From Deinococcus indicus (lineage in GTDB: Bacteria > Deinococcota > Deinococci > Deinococcales > Deinococcaceae), in the NCBI RefSeq assembly GCF_002198095.1, contig NZ_NHMK01000040.1:1-24273 (forward strand): DNA of 24,273 nucleotides. Direction: 5' to 3'. This document shows positions 16,224 to 24,273 of the stretch, in pieces (position 1 is the first letter of the stretch; the number at the start of each line of letters is the position of its first letter). Under the pieces are notes generated by a model. That model did not search any database and was not told where the DNA came from. It saw only the letters and a list, made by a program, of their open reading frames with translations. Made by a program: the position numbers and the translations under genes.

Positions 16224-17291
16224 TCAGGCGCCCGGCACGCCCGCCTCGGAGAAGGTGCGCATCTCGCGCAGGGTGGCAGCCGCCCCGAGCAGGATCGGCG
16301 CGGCCAGGACGCCGCCGGTGCCCTCGCCCAGGCGGAGGTTCAGGTGGAACATGGGCTTCAGGCCCAGGTGGGTCAGTTGCGCCGCGTGCCCGATCTCGGC
16401 GCACTGTCCGGCGGGGAACAGGTAGTCGCGCAGGTGCGGGGCGAGGGTCACGCCGATCAGGGCGGCGCTGCCCTCCACGAAGCCGTCGAGGATCACGGCG
16501 CGCTTCATGGCGGCGGCCTGGAGCATGACGCCCAGCATGGCGGCGATCTCGAAGCCGCCGAACTCCGCGAGCACCTCCAGCGGGTCGGTGGTGAGGGTAC
16601 GTTCCAGTGCCGTGCGGATCACGGCGACCTTGTGCGCCAGCCGCTCGTCGTCTACACCCGTGCCGCGTCCCGTGACCTGCGCCGCGTCCAGGCCCAGCAG
16701 ACGCGCCGTGATCGCGGCGGCCGGGGTGGTGTTCCCGATGCCCATCTCACCGGGAATCAGGACGTCCGCGCCGTCCTCGATGGCCCGGCGGGCCAGGGCC
16801 GCGCCCGAGAGGACCATGGACTGCGCCTCCTCCACACTCATGGCCGCCTGCACGCTCAGGTCGTGCGTGCCCGGGCGCAGGGCCGCGCGGACCAGCGCCG
16901 GGTGGTCGGGCAACTCCGCGTTCACCCCGGCGTCCATCACGTACACCCGCGCGCCCACCGCCCGCGCCAGCGCGTTCACGGCCGCGCCGCCCGGCCCGGC
17001 GGGCGTGTCCGCCAGGAAGTTGGCGACCATCGCCGGGGTCACCTCGGGCGGGTAGGCGCTGACGCCCGCGCGGGCCACGCCGTGATCCCCGGCAGCGACG
17101 ATCACCGCCACGCCGCGCGGGTCGGGCCACTCGCTGCCCAGCACGCCCGCGAGGCGCACGGCGAGGTCTTCCAGGTCGCCCAGCGCCCCGGCAGGTTTGG
17201 TCAGTAGCGCCTGCCGGTCCCGTGCGCGGGCCATCGTGTCGGCGTCGGCAGGCTGGATGGCGGTCAGGAGGGCCGTCAGGTCAGGGTGCAT
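16224..17291 (-). CDS. cobT: nicotinate-nucleotide--dimethylbenzimidazole phosphoribosyltransferase
   Basis: CobT makes alpha-ribazole phosphate from nicotinate mononucleotide and dimethylbenzimidazole, activating the lower ligand of cobalamin. The 355-residue product has the family length and motifs: VIVAAGDHGVA (about 64-73), IPGEMGIGNTTPAAA (179-193), TGRGTGVDD (207-215), FGGFEIAAMLG (244-254) and NLRLGEGTGG with the catalytic base E323. It is the last gene of the dtxR-cobS-cobC-cobT run, starting 19 bases after the cobC stop; a 6-bp hairpin (17295-17300 with 17304-17309) fills this gap. No riboswitch was seen here. Confidence 0.96.
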   Translation of the reverse strand: MHPDLTALLTAIQPADADTMARARDRQALLTKPAGALGDLEDLAVRLAGVLGSEWPDPRGVAVIVAAGDHGVARAGVSAYPPEVTPAMVANFLADTPAGPGGAAVNALARAVGARVYVMDAGVNAELPDHPALVRAALRPGTHDLSVQAAMSVEEAQSMVLSGAALARRAIEDGADVLIPGEMGIGNTTPAAAITARLLGLDAAQVTGRGTGVDDERLAHKVAVIRTALERTLTTDPLEVLAEFGGFEIAAMLGVMLQAAAMKRAVILDGFVEGSAALIGVTLAPHLRDYLFPAGQCAEIGHAAQLTHLGLKPMFHLNLRLGEGTGGVLAAPILLGAAATLREMRTFSEAGVPGA

Positions 17292-17310
17292 CAGCGGGCA
17301 TTCTGCCCGT

Positions 17311-17883
17311 TCACGCGGGCGGGCGCAGCGCGGTCAGCCACCAGTGTCCGGCTTCGCGGCGCAGCGTGGCGACCGTGCCGGGCGGCGCCGCGACCGCCGC
17401 GAGGTTCACGGTCAGGCGCAGCGCGGCCAGCAGCGGCCCGGCGTGCGTGAAGGCCACCACCTCGCCCGCTGGCAGGGTGTCCAGCCACGCCTGCACGCGG
17501 GCGTGGAAGCCCCGCCCGGTGTCGCCGCCGGGGGGACCGTGGGGACTGGTGGGGTCGCTCAGCGCCTCGATCCAGGCGCGGGGCGCGTCGCCGTGCGCGG
17601 CTTCCAGTTCGGCCCAGGTGTGCCCGGCCATCACGCCGAAACTCGCCTCGGCCAGGGCGGGGGCAGCCTCGGCGTGCGGGAATCCGGCCAGCCGCGCCGT
17701 CTGCCGGGCGCGGCCCAGCGGGGACGTGAACGCCAGCGCGCGCCGGGGCAGGTCGAGGCTGCGGGCCAGCGCCTCCCCGGCGGGCGTGAGGGGCGCGTCC
17801 TCGTGCGGGTGCGGGTAGCGGCGCTGCGCGTTCGGGAGGGTGGGCGCGTGACGGATCAGACACAGGGTCAGGCCATCTGGCAC
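17311..17883 (-). CDS. cobC: histidine phosphatase, probable alpha-ribazole phosphatase
   Basis: A 190-residue member of the histidine phosphatase (phosphoglycerate mutase-like) superfamily. CobC removes the 5'-phosphate of alpha-ribazole phosphate. Visible are the phosphohistidine motif LIRHAPT (R11, H12), [12 protein letters not shown], the second arginine in [10 protein letters not shown], the acidic residue in EASFGVMAG, and the second catalytic histidine in VAFTHAG. The GTG start is 3 bases after the cobS stop, and cobT follows by 19 bases; this context, rather than the sequence alone, identifies the substrate. A phosphatase acting on adenosylcobalamin phosphate is the alternative within the same pathway. 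Confidence 0.88.
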   Translation of the reverse strand: MPDGLTLCLIRHAPTLPNAQRRYPHPHEDAPLTPAGEALARSLDLPRRALAFTSPLGRARQTARLAGFPHAEAAPALAEASFGVMAGHTWAELEAAHGDAPRAWIEALSDPTSPHGPPGGDTGRGFHARVQAWLDTLPAGEVVAFTHAGPLLAALRLTVNLAAVAAPPGTVATLRREAGHWWLTALRPPA

Positions 17884-17886
17884 GGC

Positions 17887-18606
17887 TCAGCGGCCCCAGG
17901 CGAACGCGCTCAGGGCGGCTAGTTCGGCGGTCACGACGATCAGGCCGTACGTGTCGCCGTTCAGGCCTCCGCCCAGTCGGCGGGCGCTGAACGCGGCGGC
18001 CAGCAGCGCGCCCACCAGCGCGGCCAGCCACGCCACCCACGCGCCGGGGATCAGCAGGGTCGGTGCGGCAATCAGCAGCGCGGCCCACACGCGGCCCTCG
18101 CGCGAGCGGGCGCCCAGGCTCTCGGCGCGCGCCGCCGGGTAGGTGTTCATGGGAATCAGCAGCAGCGTCCGCGCGGCGACCGCCGCCACCAGCGGGGCCA
18201 GCGGCGGAACCGGGGCGGACAGCAGACTCCAGAGCAGCAGCAGGTACAGGCCCCCCGTGGCCAGTCCGAACGCACCCACGTGCACGTCGCGCAGGATCAC
18301 CAGCCGCTCGGCGGGCGTCTTCATGGCGAACAGGGCGTCGGCGCTGTCCACCAGCCCGTCGAAGTGCAGCATGCCGGTCAGCAGCAGCCACGCGCCCACG
18401 CCCAGCGCGGCGATCACGCCGCCCGGCAGGGGCAGGTTCAGCCACAGCAACGCCGCGACCACGCCGCCCACCGCGTACCCGGCCAGCGGGTAGTACGCAC
18501 TCGCCCGCGCGAAGTCACCGTCGCGCACCTCCTTGATATGCGGCAAGGGCAGGGTCGTCAGGAACGTCAGCGCCAGGTGCGCCGCCCGCACTTGATCGCG
18601 GATCAC
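17887..18606 (-). CDS. cobS: adenosylcobinamide-GDP ribazoletransferase (cobalamin synthase)
   Basis: CobS is a polytopic membrane enzyme that joins adenosylcobinamide-GDP with alpha-ribazole or its phosphate. The 239-residue product has the amino-terminal [21 protein letters not shown], the acidic signature [16 protein letters not shown], and the carboxyl-terminal [10 protein letters not shown], with several hydrophobic helices between. The frame is open upstream, but the GTG at 18604-18606 is chosen because it overlaps the dtxR stop as GTGA and gives the normal family length. cobC follows after 3 bases. Missing from the window are cobU/cobP and the corrin-ring genes. Confidence 0.95.
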   Translation of the reverse strand: MIRDQVRAAHLALTFLTTLPLPHIKEVRDGDFARASAYYPLAGYAVGGVVAALLWLNLPLPGGVIAALGVGAWLLLTGMLHFDGLVDSADALFAMKTPAERLVILRDVHVGAFGLATGGLYLLLLWSLLSAPVPPLAPLVAAVAARTLLLIPMNTYPAARAESLGARSREGRVWAALLIAAPTLLIPGAWVAWLAALVGALLAAAFSARRLGGGLNGDTYGLIVVTAELAALSAFAWGR

Positions 18607-19265
18607 GGGGTCTGGACGTGAATCTGCGCGGCGACGCCCAGCGACACGGTCAGGGTGTGGCCGTCCATCCAGACGGTCAGGGTGCCCAGCGCGGCGTCCA
18701 CCTCGCGCACCGCCAGGGTCGCGCCGGGCGTCAGGCCCACGTGCATCAGGGTCCGCAGTTGCGCGGCGTCCCCGTCGGGAATGCGGGTCACGGTGACCTC
18801 GTCGCCCACGGCGTGCTGCGACAGGCGGCGTTCGGCGCGTTCCGGCACCTCGCCGTCCAGGGTGGGGATCGGGTCGCCGTGCGGGTCGTGGGTGGGGTCG
18901 CCCAGCCACGCGGCGATGCGGGCCTCCAGGCGTTCGCTCAGGGCGTGTTCGAGCCGCTCGGCCTCCTCGTGCACCTCGTCGAGCGGCACGCCCAGCGCGC
19001 GGTGCAGGAACAGTTCCAGCAGGCGGTGGTGGCGCAGGACTTCCAGCGCGACCCGTTCCCCCTCGGCGGTCAGGCGCGCTCCCTGGTACGGCGCGTGCGA
19101 CACGAGGCCCTGTTCGGTCAGTTTGCGCAGCATGCCGGTGGCGCTGGCGGGCGCCACGTTCAGGGCGTCGGCCAGCGCCTGCGTGCTGACCTTGCCCGTC
19201 TGCCCGAGGCGCAGCAGGTGCTTGAGGTAATCCTCGGCGGAAGGCGAGAGGGAACGGGCGGTCAT
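18603..19265 (-). CDS. DtxR/MntR-family metal-dependent transcriptional regulator
   Basis: A 220-residue repressor of the DtxR family, which senses Mn2+ or Fe2+. Order: winged-helix domain (about 1-70: [38 protein letters not shown]), metal-binding and dimerisation domain with [11 protein letters not shown] and [15 protein letters not shown] carrying the expected His and Glu ligands, and a carboxyl-terminal FeoA/SH3-like domain (about 140-220). The D-H-E-E-H layout resembles MntR-type proteins, but metal choice is not decided. The ATG at 19263-19265 is 7 bases after TACACT. Its stop overlaps cobS by four bases, so it is translated with the cobalamin genes. It is divergent from the ECF sigma gene with 85 bases between them. 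Confidence 0.92.
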   Translation of the reverse strand: MTARSLSPSAEDYLKHLLRLGQTGKVSTQALADALNVAPASATGMLRKLTEQGLVSHAPYQGARLTAEGERVALEVLRHHRLLELFLHRALGVPLDEVHEEAERLEHALSERLEARIAAWLGDPTHDPHGDPIPTLDGEVPERAERRLSQHAVGDEVTVTRIPDGDAAQLRTLMHVGLTPGATLAVREVDAALGTLTVWMDGHTLTVSLGVAAQIHVQTP

Positions 19266-19272
19266 GCCGCTC

Positions 19273-19278
19273 AGTGTA
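19273..19278 (-). promoter_or_regulatory. -10-like element of the dtxR-cob operon
   Basis: TACACT on the minus strand lies 7 bases (GAGCGGC) before the ATG. Its -35 position (about 19296-19301) falls on the first copy of the repeat at 19295-19332, so a factor bound there could control this promoter. Confidence 0.6.
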
Positions 19279-19294
19279 GCCGGGGCAGCCGGGC

Positions 19295-19332
19295 GGGACT
19301 TTCCGGGCCGGGTGGAACTTTCCGGGGCCGGG
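19295..19332 (+). repeat. two-copy direct repeat in the dtxR/sigma divergent promoter region
   Basis: GACTTTCCGGGCCGGG is followed, 19 bases on, by AACTTTCCGGGGCCGGG. The second copy contains the GGAACTT -35 of the sigma gene; the first overlaps the -35 position of the dtxR promoter. The repeat is a candidate operator or duplicated promoter element. Confidence 0.6.
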
Positions 19333-19342
19333 CAGCCTCTAA
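19314..19342 (+). promoter_or_regulatory. ECF-type promoter of the sigma operon (GGAACTT-N17-TCTAA)
   Basis: GGAACTT (19314-19320) and TCTAA (19338-19342), 17 bases apart, match the promoter consensus recognised by RpoE-like ECF sigma factors. The predicted start lies within a few bases of the GTG at 19351. The sigma factor probably activates its own operon from a leaderless mRNA. Confidence 0.75.
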
Positions 19343-19350
19343 GGTATGAG

Positions 19351-19911
19351 GTGACCTTGAATGACGCCCTGGATTCCCTGTCTGACCCGGAACTCGCTCG
19401 GCTGGCCGTGCGGGACGAGCGGGCCTTCGAGGTGCTCGTGACCCGGCACGCCCCGGCCGTGCACCGGCTCGCGGCGCTGAACGTCGGGCCGGGCGCGGCG
19501 GACGAGGTCGTGCAGGACGTGTTCGTGGCCGCGCACCGGGGCCTGCGGGGCTTCCGGGGCGACGCGCAGTTCGGGACGTGGCTGCACCGCATCACCCTGA
19601 ACGCCTGCGCCAGGACGCTGGGGCGGCGGCGTGACGTGCCGCTGGAGGACGCGCCGGAACCCGCCTCGGCGCAGGACCTGACCCGCGCGGCCGAGGTCAC
19701 GCAGCTGCGCGAGTACCTGTCGGCGGCGCTGCGGACCCTGCCGCCCGAGCAGCGTGAGGCCGTGACGCTGCGGGAAGTGTCGGGCCTGGAGTACGCCGAG
19801 ATCGCCGCGCTGACCGGCGCGGAACTCGGCACCGTGAAGAGCCGCATCAACCGGGGCCGCGCGGCCCTGCGGGCGTGGCTGACCCGCGCCGGAGTGACCC
19901 CCCATGACTGA
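19351..19911 (+). CDS. ECF-family RNA polymerase sigma factor
   Basis: A 186-residue RpoE-like sigma factor. Region 2 (about 15-85) shows [33 protein letters not shown] and [15 protein letters not shown]; region 4 (about 125-180) shows [27 protein letters not shown] and [18 protein letters not shown], the DNA-binding helix-turn-helix for the -35. The GTG at 19351-19353 is chosen because the ECF-type promoter ends just before it and because homology begins soon after; an upstream in-frame ATG at 19264 would span the promoter. The stop overlaps the next gene by 8 bases. With the next two genes it forms a sigma/anti-sigma/RseB-like unit. Confidence 0.93.
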   Translation: MTLNDALDSLSDPELARLAVRDERAFEVLVTRHAPAVHRLAALNVGPGAADEVVQDVFVAAHRGLRGFRGDAQFGTWLHRITLNACARTLGRRRDVPLEDAPEPASAQDLTRAAEVTQLREYLSAALRTLPPEQREAVTLREVSGLEYAEIAALTGAELGTVKSRINRGRAALRAWLTRAGVTPHD

Positions 19912-20212
19912 GCACCCGAACGACCTGCCGGCCCCAGACCTGCCTGACCGTGACCTGGACGCCCTGCTGGCGCAGGCCCGCGCCCTGACCGCCGAGGACC
20001 ACGGGGCGGCCGCCCGGTTCCTGACCGGCCACCGCGCGCGGCAGGTGGCGGCGCGGCAGCGGCACGCACGCACCCTGCGGGCCGGGTGGGTGTCGGCGGC
20101 GCTGGCGTCGGCGGCGGTCGTGGCGGGCCTGACGGCGCTGCGGCCCGCCCCGGCCCTGCCGAGCAGCGCGGCCTACGACGCCTACCAGAGCGCCCTGGGA
20201 GAGGGCTGGTGA
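19904..20212 (+). CDS. small single-pass membrane protein, probable anti-sigma factor
   Basis: A 102-residue protein. An acidic then basic cytosolic part (about 1-60) is followed by one membrane helix (about 61-79: [19 protein letters not shown]) and a periplasmic tail of only about 23 residues. It overlaps the sigma gene by 8 bases (ATGACTGA) and the RseB-like gene by four (GTGA), the position occupied by RseA-type anti-sigma factors. There are no cysteines, so it is not a zinc-binding (ZAS) anti-sigma. Homology to known families is not evident by eye; the assignment rests on topology and operon context. Confidence 0.7.
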   Translation: MTEHPNDLPAPDLPDRDLDALLAQARALTAEDHGAAARFLTGHRARQVAARQRHARTLRAGWVSAALASAAVVAGLTALRPAPALPSSAAYDAYQSALGEGW

Positions 20213-20991
20213 GGCGCGCCGCTGCGCTGCTCGGTGCGCTGCTGGCCGTCAGTCTGCCGGTCCACGCGCAGGCCACCGACGCGGACGACCTGATCGCCGC
20301 CCTGAAACGCGCCCGGACGCTCGCGGCGCGCGGGCAGGCCGAGGTGACGGTGCTGTTCCCGCCGCGCGCCGTGCCCACCCGCGTGGCGGCGGCCCTGCCG
20401 GCCCTGCCGGTCCGTCCGGCGCTGCTGCTGAAGAATTTCACGGTGGTCCGGGCCGCGCCGCAGACCGTGGCAGGCCGGGACGCCGTGCGGTTCGACCTGA
20501 CGCCGAAGGTGGGCGGCGCGGGCCGCTGGTCGCTGTGGGTGGACCGCGCGTGGAACGTCCCGCTGGCTTTCGAGGAACGCCGCGCGGACGGCGCGGTGGT
20601 GCGCCGCGCCGCGTTCCTGAAGGTGAACGCCGCGCCCGCGAAGGTCGCGCTGACGGTTCCGGCTGCGCCGGCCGGCCTGCGCGCCGCCCTGACCCGCGCC
20701 CTGCCGGGCCTGACCTTCCCGCCGGGGTTCACGCCGGTCGGGGTGCGGCCACGCGCGGCCGGCGGGACCGAGGTGACGCTGACCGACGGGCTGAACGTGC
20801 TGGCCCTCGTGATCGCCCCGCAGGACGTCCGGGGTGCGCCCGGCGTGGCGTCCCGGCGGGTGGGCGGCGCGTTCGTGTGGCTGGTCGGGAACCTCCCGGA
20901 CGACACGTTGCGCGGGGCGCTCGCGGGGGTGCGGCGGGTGTCGGCGGACGCCCTGGGAACTTTTGCGGGGCCGGGCGACTCCAACCCCTAG
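20209..20991 (+). CDS. exported MucB/RseB-like regulatory protein
   Basis: A 260-residue protein with a clear Sec signal peptide ([21 protein letters not shown]). The mature part is strand-rich with a LolA/RseB-like look ([58 protein letters not shown]). RseB-type proteins bind the periplasmic side of the anti-sigma and set its stability. The carboxyl-terminal half (about 150-255) ends in a region like the second RseB domain ([22 protein letters not shown]). It is shorter than E. coli RseB. The GTG start at 20209 overlaps the previous stop as GTGA. The partner's periplasmic tail is very short, so the contact must differ from classical RseA-RseB. Confidence 0.78.
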   Translation: MRRAAALLGALLAVSLPVHAQATDADDLIAALKRARTLAARGQAEVTVLFPPRAVPTRVAAALPALPVRPALLLKNFTVVRAAPQTVAGRDAVRFDLTPKVGGAGRWSLWVDRAWNVPLAFEERRADGAVVRRAAFLKVNAAPAKVALTVPAAPAGLRAALTRALPGLTFPPGFTPVGVRPRAAGGTEVTLTDGLNVLALVIAPQDVRGAPGVASRRVGGAFVWLVGNLPDDTLRGALAGVRRVSADALGTFAGPGDSNP

Positions 20992-21025
20992 AGCGCCCCC
21001 ACACGCTCGCTGTCTGTTCCGCCTC

Positions 21026-21031
21026 AAGGAG
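21026..21031 (+). promoter_or_regulatory. ribosome-binding site of the DUF1800 gene
   Basis: AAGGAG lies 5 bases before the ATG at 21037, in the 45-base gap after the RseB-like gene. No separate promoter is evident, so readthrough from the sigma operon is likely. Confidence 0.7.
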
Positions 21032-21036
21032 ATTCC

Positions 21037-22302
21037 ATGACCCTGACTTCCCTGTCCCGCCCGCTGACCGCCGAGGACGCCGCGCACTTCCTGCGGCGCA
21101 CGGCGTTCGGCGCGACCGACCCGCAGATCCGCGCCCTGGTGGGCCGGGACGCCCGCACGGTCGCGCGGCAGGCGCTGGCCTTCGATCAGAGCGCCGCGCC
21201 CGGCAATCCCTTCGATCCCATGCAGGGGGCCGCGCCGGGCCCGATGCTGCAACTCACGCGCGGCGCGTGGCTGTTTGAGATGGTATACGGCCCGCACCCG
21301 CTGCGCGAGAAACTGGCCCTGACCTGGAGTAACCATTTCGTGATCGGGACCGACAAGGTCCGCAACGCGCCCGCGCTGGCCGGGTACCTGGGGCTGCTGC
21401 GCCAGCACGCCGCGACCGGCAGTTTCGAGCGGTTCACGCTGGACGTCGCGCGGTCCCCGGCGATGCTGCGCTACCTCGACAACGACCAGAACCGGCGCGG
21501 CCGGCCGAACGAGAACTTCAGCCGGGAACTGCTGGAACTGTTCACGACCGGCATCGGGCACTACTCCGAGGACGACGTGCGCGAGGGGGCGCGCGCCCTG
21601 ACCGGCTGGACCTTCGAGGGGGGACGCGGCAACCAGAAGTACCTGGAGGAGTCGCGGTTCGTGTTCCTGGAACGGCAGCACGACGCGGGCCGCAAGACGT
21701 ACCTGGGCCACAGCGGCAACCTCCGCGGCGAGGACGTGGTCCGGCTGGCCACCTCGCACCCGCAGACGGCCGCGTTCGTGAGCCGCAAGCTGCACCGCGC
21801 GTTCCTGGCCGACACGCCGGACGAGGCGGCCGTGCAGGGGAGCGCCGAGACGTGGCGCCGCACGAACGGCAATGTGCGCGCCGTGCTGGAGGAACTGCTG
21901 TCCAGCGAGGCCTTCTACGCCAGCCGCGCGCGGATCATCCGCAGTCCGGTCGAGTACGTGGTGGGCGCGCTGCGCACCCTGGGGCAGCCCAGGATGGAGG
22001 CGAAGGCGCTGCTGAACCTCACGCAGACGACCGGGCGCATGGGGCAACTGCTGCTGCAACCCGACACGGTCAAGGGCTGGGACGGCGGCCGCGAGTGGAT
22101 CAACGACACCACGCTGCTGCTGCGCCTGCAGGTCGCGGCGGCCCTCACGCTGGGCGGACAGGCACCCGCGCTGTCCGGCGCGCCCTCGGCGCTGGCGCTG
22201 ACCGGGCAGGAACGCCCCGCCACGGCCGCCGCGACCCTGAACCTCAACCCCAGACAGGCGACGTACCTGCACCTGATCAGCCCCGAATTCCAGCTGGCGT
22301 GA
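21037..22302 (+). CDS. DUF1800 family protein
   Basis: A 421-residue protein of a family of unknown function often paired with DUF1501. Conserved family features: the start [41 protein letters not shown], the central [34 protein letters not shown], the segment [32 protein letters not shown], and a carboxyl-terminal [14 protein letters not shown] with [11 protein letters not shown]. No signal peptide is visible, although family members elsewhere are often exported. It is followed after 65 bases by the DUF1501 gene. No biochemical function is claimed. Confidence 0.92.
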   Translation: MTLTSLSRPLTAEDAAHFLRRTAFGATDPQIRALVGRDARTVARQALAFDQSAAPGNPFDPMQGAAPGPMLQLTRGAWLFEMVYGPHPLREKLALTWSNHFVIGTDKVRNAPALAGYLGLLRQHAATGSFERFTLDVARSPAMLRYLDNDQNRRGRPNENFSRELLELFTTGIGHYSEDDVREGARALTGWTFEGGRGNQKYLEESRFVFLERQHDAGRKTYLGHSGNLRGEDVVRLATSHPQTAAFVSRKLHRAFLADTPDEAAVQGSAETWRRTNGNVRAVLEELLSSEAFYASRARIIRSPVEYVVGALRTLGQPRMEAKALLNLTQTTGRMGQLLLQPDTVKGWDGGREWINDTTLLLRLQVAAALTLGGQAPALSGAPSALALTGQERPATAAATLNLNPRQATYLHLISPEFQLA

Positions 22303-22348
22303 CCGGGGTGGCGCGTGGGCCACGCCCCCAGCGCACCCTTCCCCCGAC

Positions 22349-22365
22349 ACCTCCGGGAGGTTTTT
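22349..22365 (+). promoter_or_regulatory. hairpin that can hide the DUF1501 ribosome-binding site
   Basis: ACCTC (22349-22353) pairs with GAGGT (22357-22361) over a 3-base loop, followed by four more T. GGAGG (22356-22360), the ribosome-binding site for the GTG at 22368, lies in the right arm. It may tune translation or act as a small attenuator. Confidence 0.4.
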
Positions 22366-22367
22366 CC

Positions 22368-23536
<1,169 letters not shown>

Positions 23537-23540
<4 letters not shown>

Positions 23541-24025
23541 GGCCCGTCAGCGGGGCCGCGCGCCGCGTGACGCTGGCCCTGGCGGTCCTGCTGGGCGGCG
23601 CGGCGCTGGCCCTCCCGAAGTACCGCCTTCAGGCAGCGCCGCAACTGCATCTGACGCAGGGCAACGACCTGTGGCACCTGGACCGCCGTGTGATGTCCTG
23701 CGCGTACTGCCACGAGCAGGAGACGGGCGGCCGCTCGTGGAATCCGTTCGGGCAGGCGATCCAGGCGACCTTCCGCCGCGAGGCGGAGGCGGGCCGCGCC
23801 GTGAAATTCCCGCAGGCGCTGTCGGTCCTGCTCGAATCGGGCGGGGACGCCGACGGCGACGGCTACCCGGACGCGCTGGAGGTCTTCGCCAGGACCCTGC
23901 CCGGCGACCCGGCCAGCCACCCGGAGCGACCCCTGGCCGACCTTCAGGTCGAGTTCGACGCGGCGGGCGGCGCGGCGCAGTTCGCCCCGCCCACGCCCGG
24001 CGGGAAGGGCACCGGGACCAAATAA
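23537..24025 (+). CDS. small exported protein with c-type heme motif and EF-hand-like loop
   Basis: A 162-residue protein with a signal peptide or amino-terminal anchor ([18 protein letters not shown]). A single c-type heme-binding motif CAYCH is at 55-59. An EF-hand or dockerin-like calcium loop [12 protein letters not shown] runs from D104 to E115 with all usual ligand positions filled. The last 40 residues are low-complexity, Gly/Ala/Pro-rich. The ATG overlaps the DUF1501 stop by four bases, so the two are probably translated together. No methionine heme ligand is assigned with confidence (M53 directly precedes the motif). Electron transfer or a redox-sensing partner role for the DUF1800/DUF1501 proteins is inferred. 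The TAA stop lies in the A-run of microcassette C, whose hairpin may terminate this gene as well. Confidence 0.8.
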
Positions 24026-24048
24026 AAAAATCCGCCTCTCACGGGCGG
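24024..24048 (-). terminator. microcassette C hairpin and T-run (possibly bidirectional)
   Basis: On the minus strand CCGCC (24044-24048) pairs with GGCGG (24032-24036) over a 7-base loop, then one A and seven T. It is fed only by the promoter upstream on the same strand. For the plus-strand cytochrome gene the same hairpin is followed by CGTTTCTTTC and could also terminate. Confidence 0.75.
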
Positions 24049-24071
24049 CGTTTCTTTCGATTGATAGGAAT

Positions 24072-24100
24072 AGAATACCCCGGAATGCAGGGATCGTCAA
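24072..24100 (-). promoter_or_regulatory. microcassette C promoter (TTGACG-N17-TATTCT)
   Basis: On the minus strand, -35 TTGACG (24095-24100) and -10 TATTCT (24072-24077) have a 17-base spacer containing CCCTGCATTCCG, shared with copies A and B. GCAT again lies just upstream of the -35. The predicted start near 24065 is about 17 bases before the hairpin. Confidence 0.8.
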
Positions 24101-24154
24101 CCCTATGCATGGGCGGGTCGTGGATTCTCAGGCATGACGGGTGTTCAATGAAGT

Positions 24155-24273
<119 letters not shown>

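Noticed and set aside
19266..19350. Cobalamin riboswitch for the dtxR-cob operon
   Set aside because: The intergenic space is 85 bases, far too short for a B12 riboswitch, and no conserved B12-box was seen.
19266..20984. Open frame continuing upstream of the DtxR gene on the minus strand
   Set aside because: It is antisense to the sigma, anti-sigma and RseB-like genes and of low-complexity composition; the regulator's own ATG and -10 are clear.

Overview
The window is very GC-rich and gene-dense, and reads as chromosomal DNA of a Deinococcus species. The reasons are the protein sequences, a hairpin-bearing intergenic repeat of Deinococcus type, and a -10-like hexamer (TANNNT) placed 5-8 bases before many start codons, as in the leaderless mRNAs common in this genus. 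The species cannot be named from the sequence alone. No rRNA, tRNA or CRISPR array was found, and no intergenic stretch much exceeds 300 bases.

Layout. 1-903 (-): amino-terminal two thirds of the membrane protease FtsH, cut by the window edge, with a possible 18-codon leader ORF. 1154-3004 (+): exported protein with a copper-amine-oxidase-N-like domain. 3139-4923 (+): lipoprotein-like vanadium haloperoxidase. 4991-5130: hairpin-rich dispersed repeat fused to the stop codon of der (5128-6450, -). 6779-7645 (+): sulfurtransferase. 7673-9264 (-): crcB-xseA (fluoride channel, exonuclease VII large subunit). 9343-10260 (+): CorA-type transporter. 10344-13421 (-): RNA-repair-like cluster of two RlaP-type nucleotidyltransferases and a polynucleotide kinase-phosphatase. 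13585-14433 (+): alkaline-phosphatase-superfamily metalloenzyme. 14565-14736: five perfect DnaA boxes in two inverted clusters, running into the end of trpF. 14703-16141 (-): membrane protein and trpF. 16224-19265 (-): DtxR-family regulator followed by cobS, cobC and cobT. 19351-24025 (+): ECF sigma factor, a small membrane protein (probable anti-sigma), an RseB-like protein, a DUF1800 protein, a Tat-exported DUF1501 protein and a small c-type-heme/EF-hand protein. 24155-end (+): start of an IS1-like transposase gene.

Genes working together. The dtxR-cobS-cobC-cobT run overlaps or nearly abuts and covers the last steps of cobalamin nucleotide-loop assembly. The sigma factor has a textbook ECF promoter (GGAACTT-N17-TCTAA) right at its own start codon, and its operon probably continues into the exported DUF1800/DUF1501/cytochrome set. 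The kinase-phosphatase plus two nucleotidyltransferases form a plausible RNA end-healing cassette, with no ligase in view.

The most unusual DNA-level signal is a family of three matching microcassettes (6681-6741 +, 13488-13549 -, 24024-24100 -). Each is a strong promoter with an exact 17-base spacer and a conserved spacer sequence (TGCATNCCG), followed within a few to about 20 bases by a CCGCC/GGCGG hairpin and a run of six or seven T. No gene lies between promoter and terminator, so they should produce RNAs of only about 27-42 nucleotides, or act as 5'-hairpin leaders.
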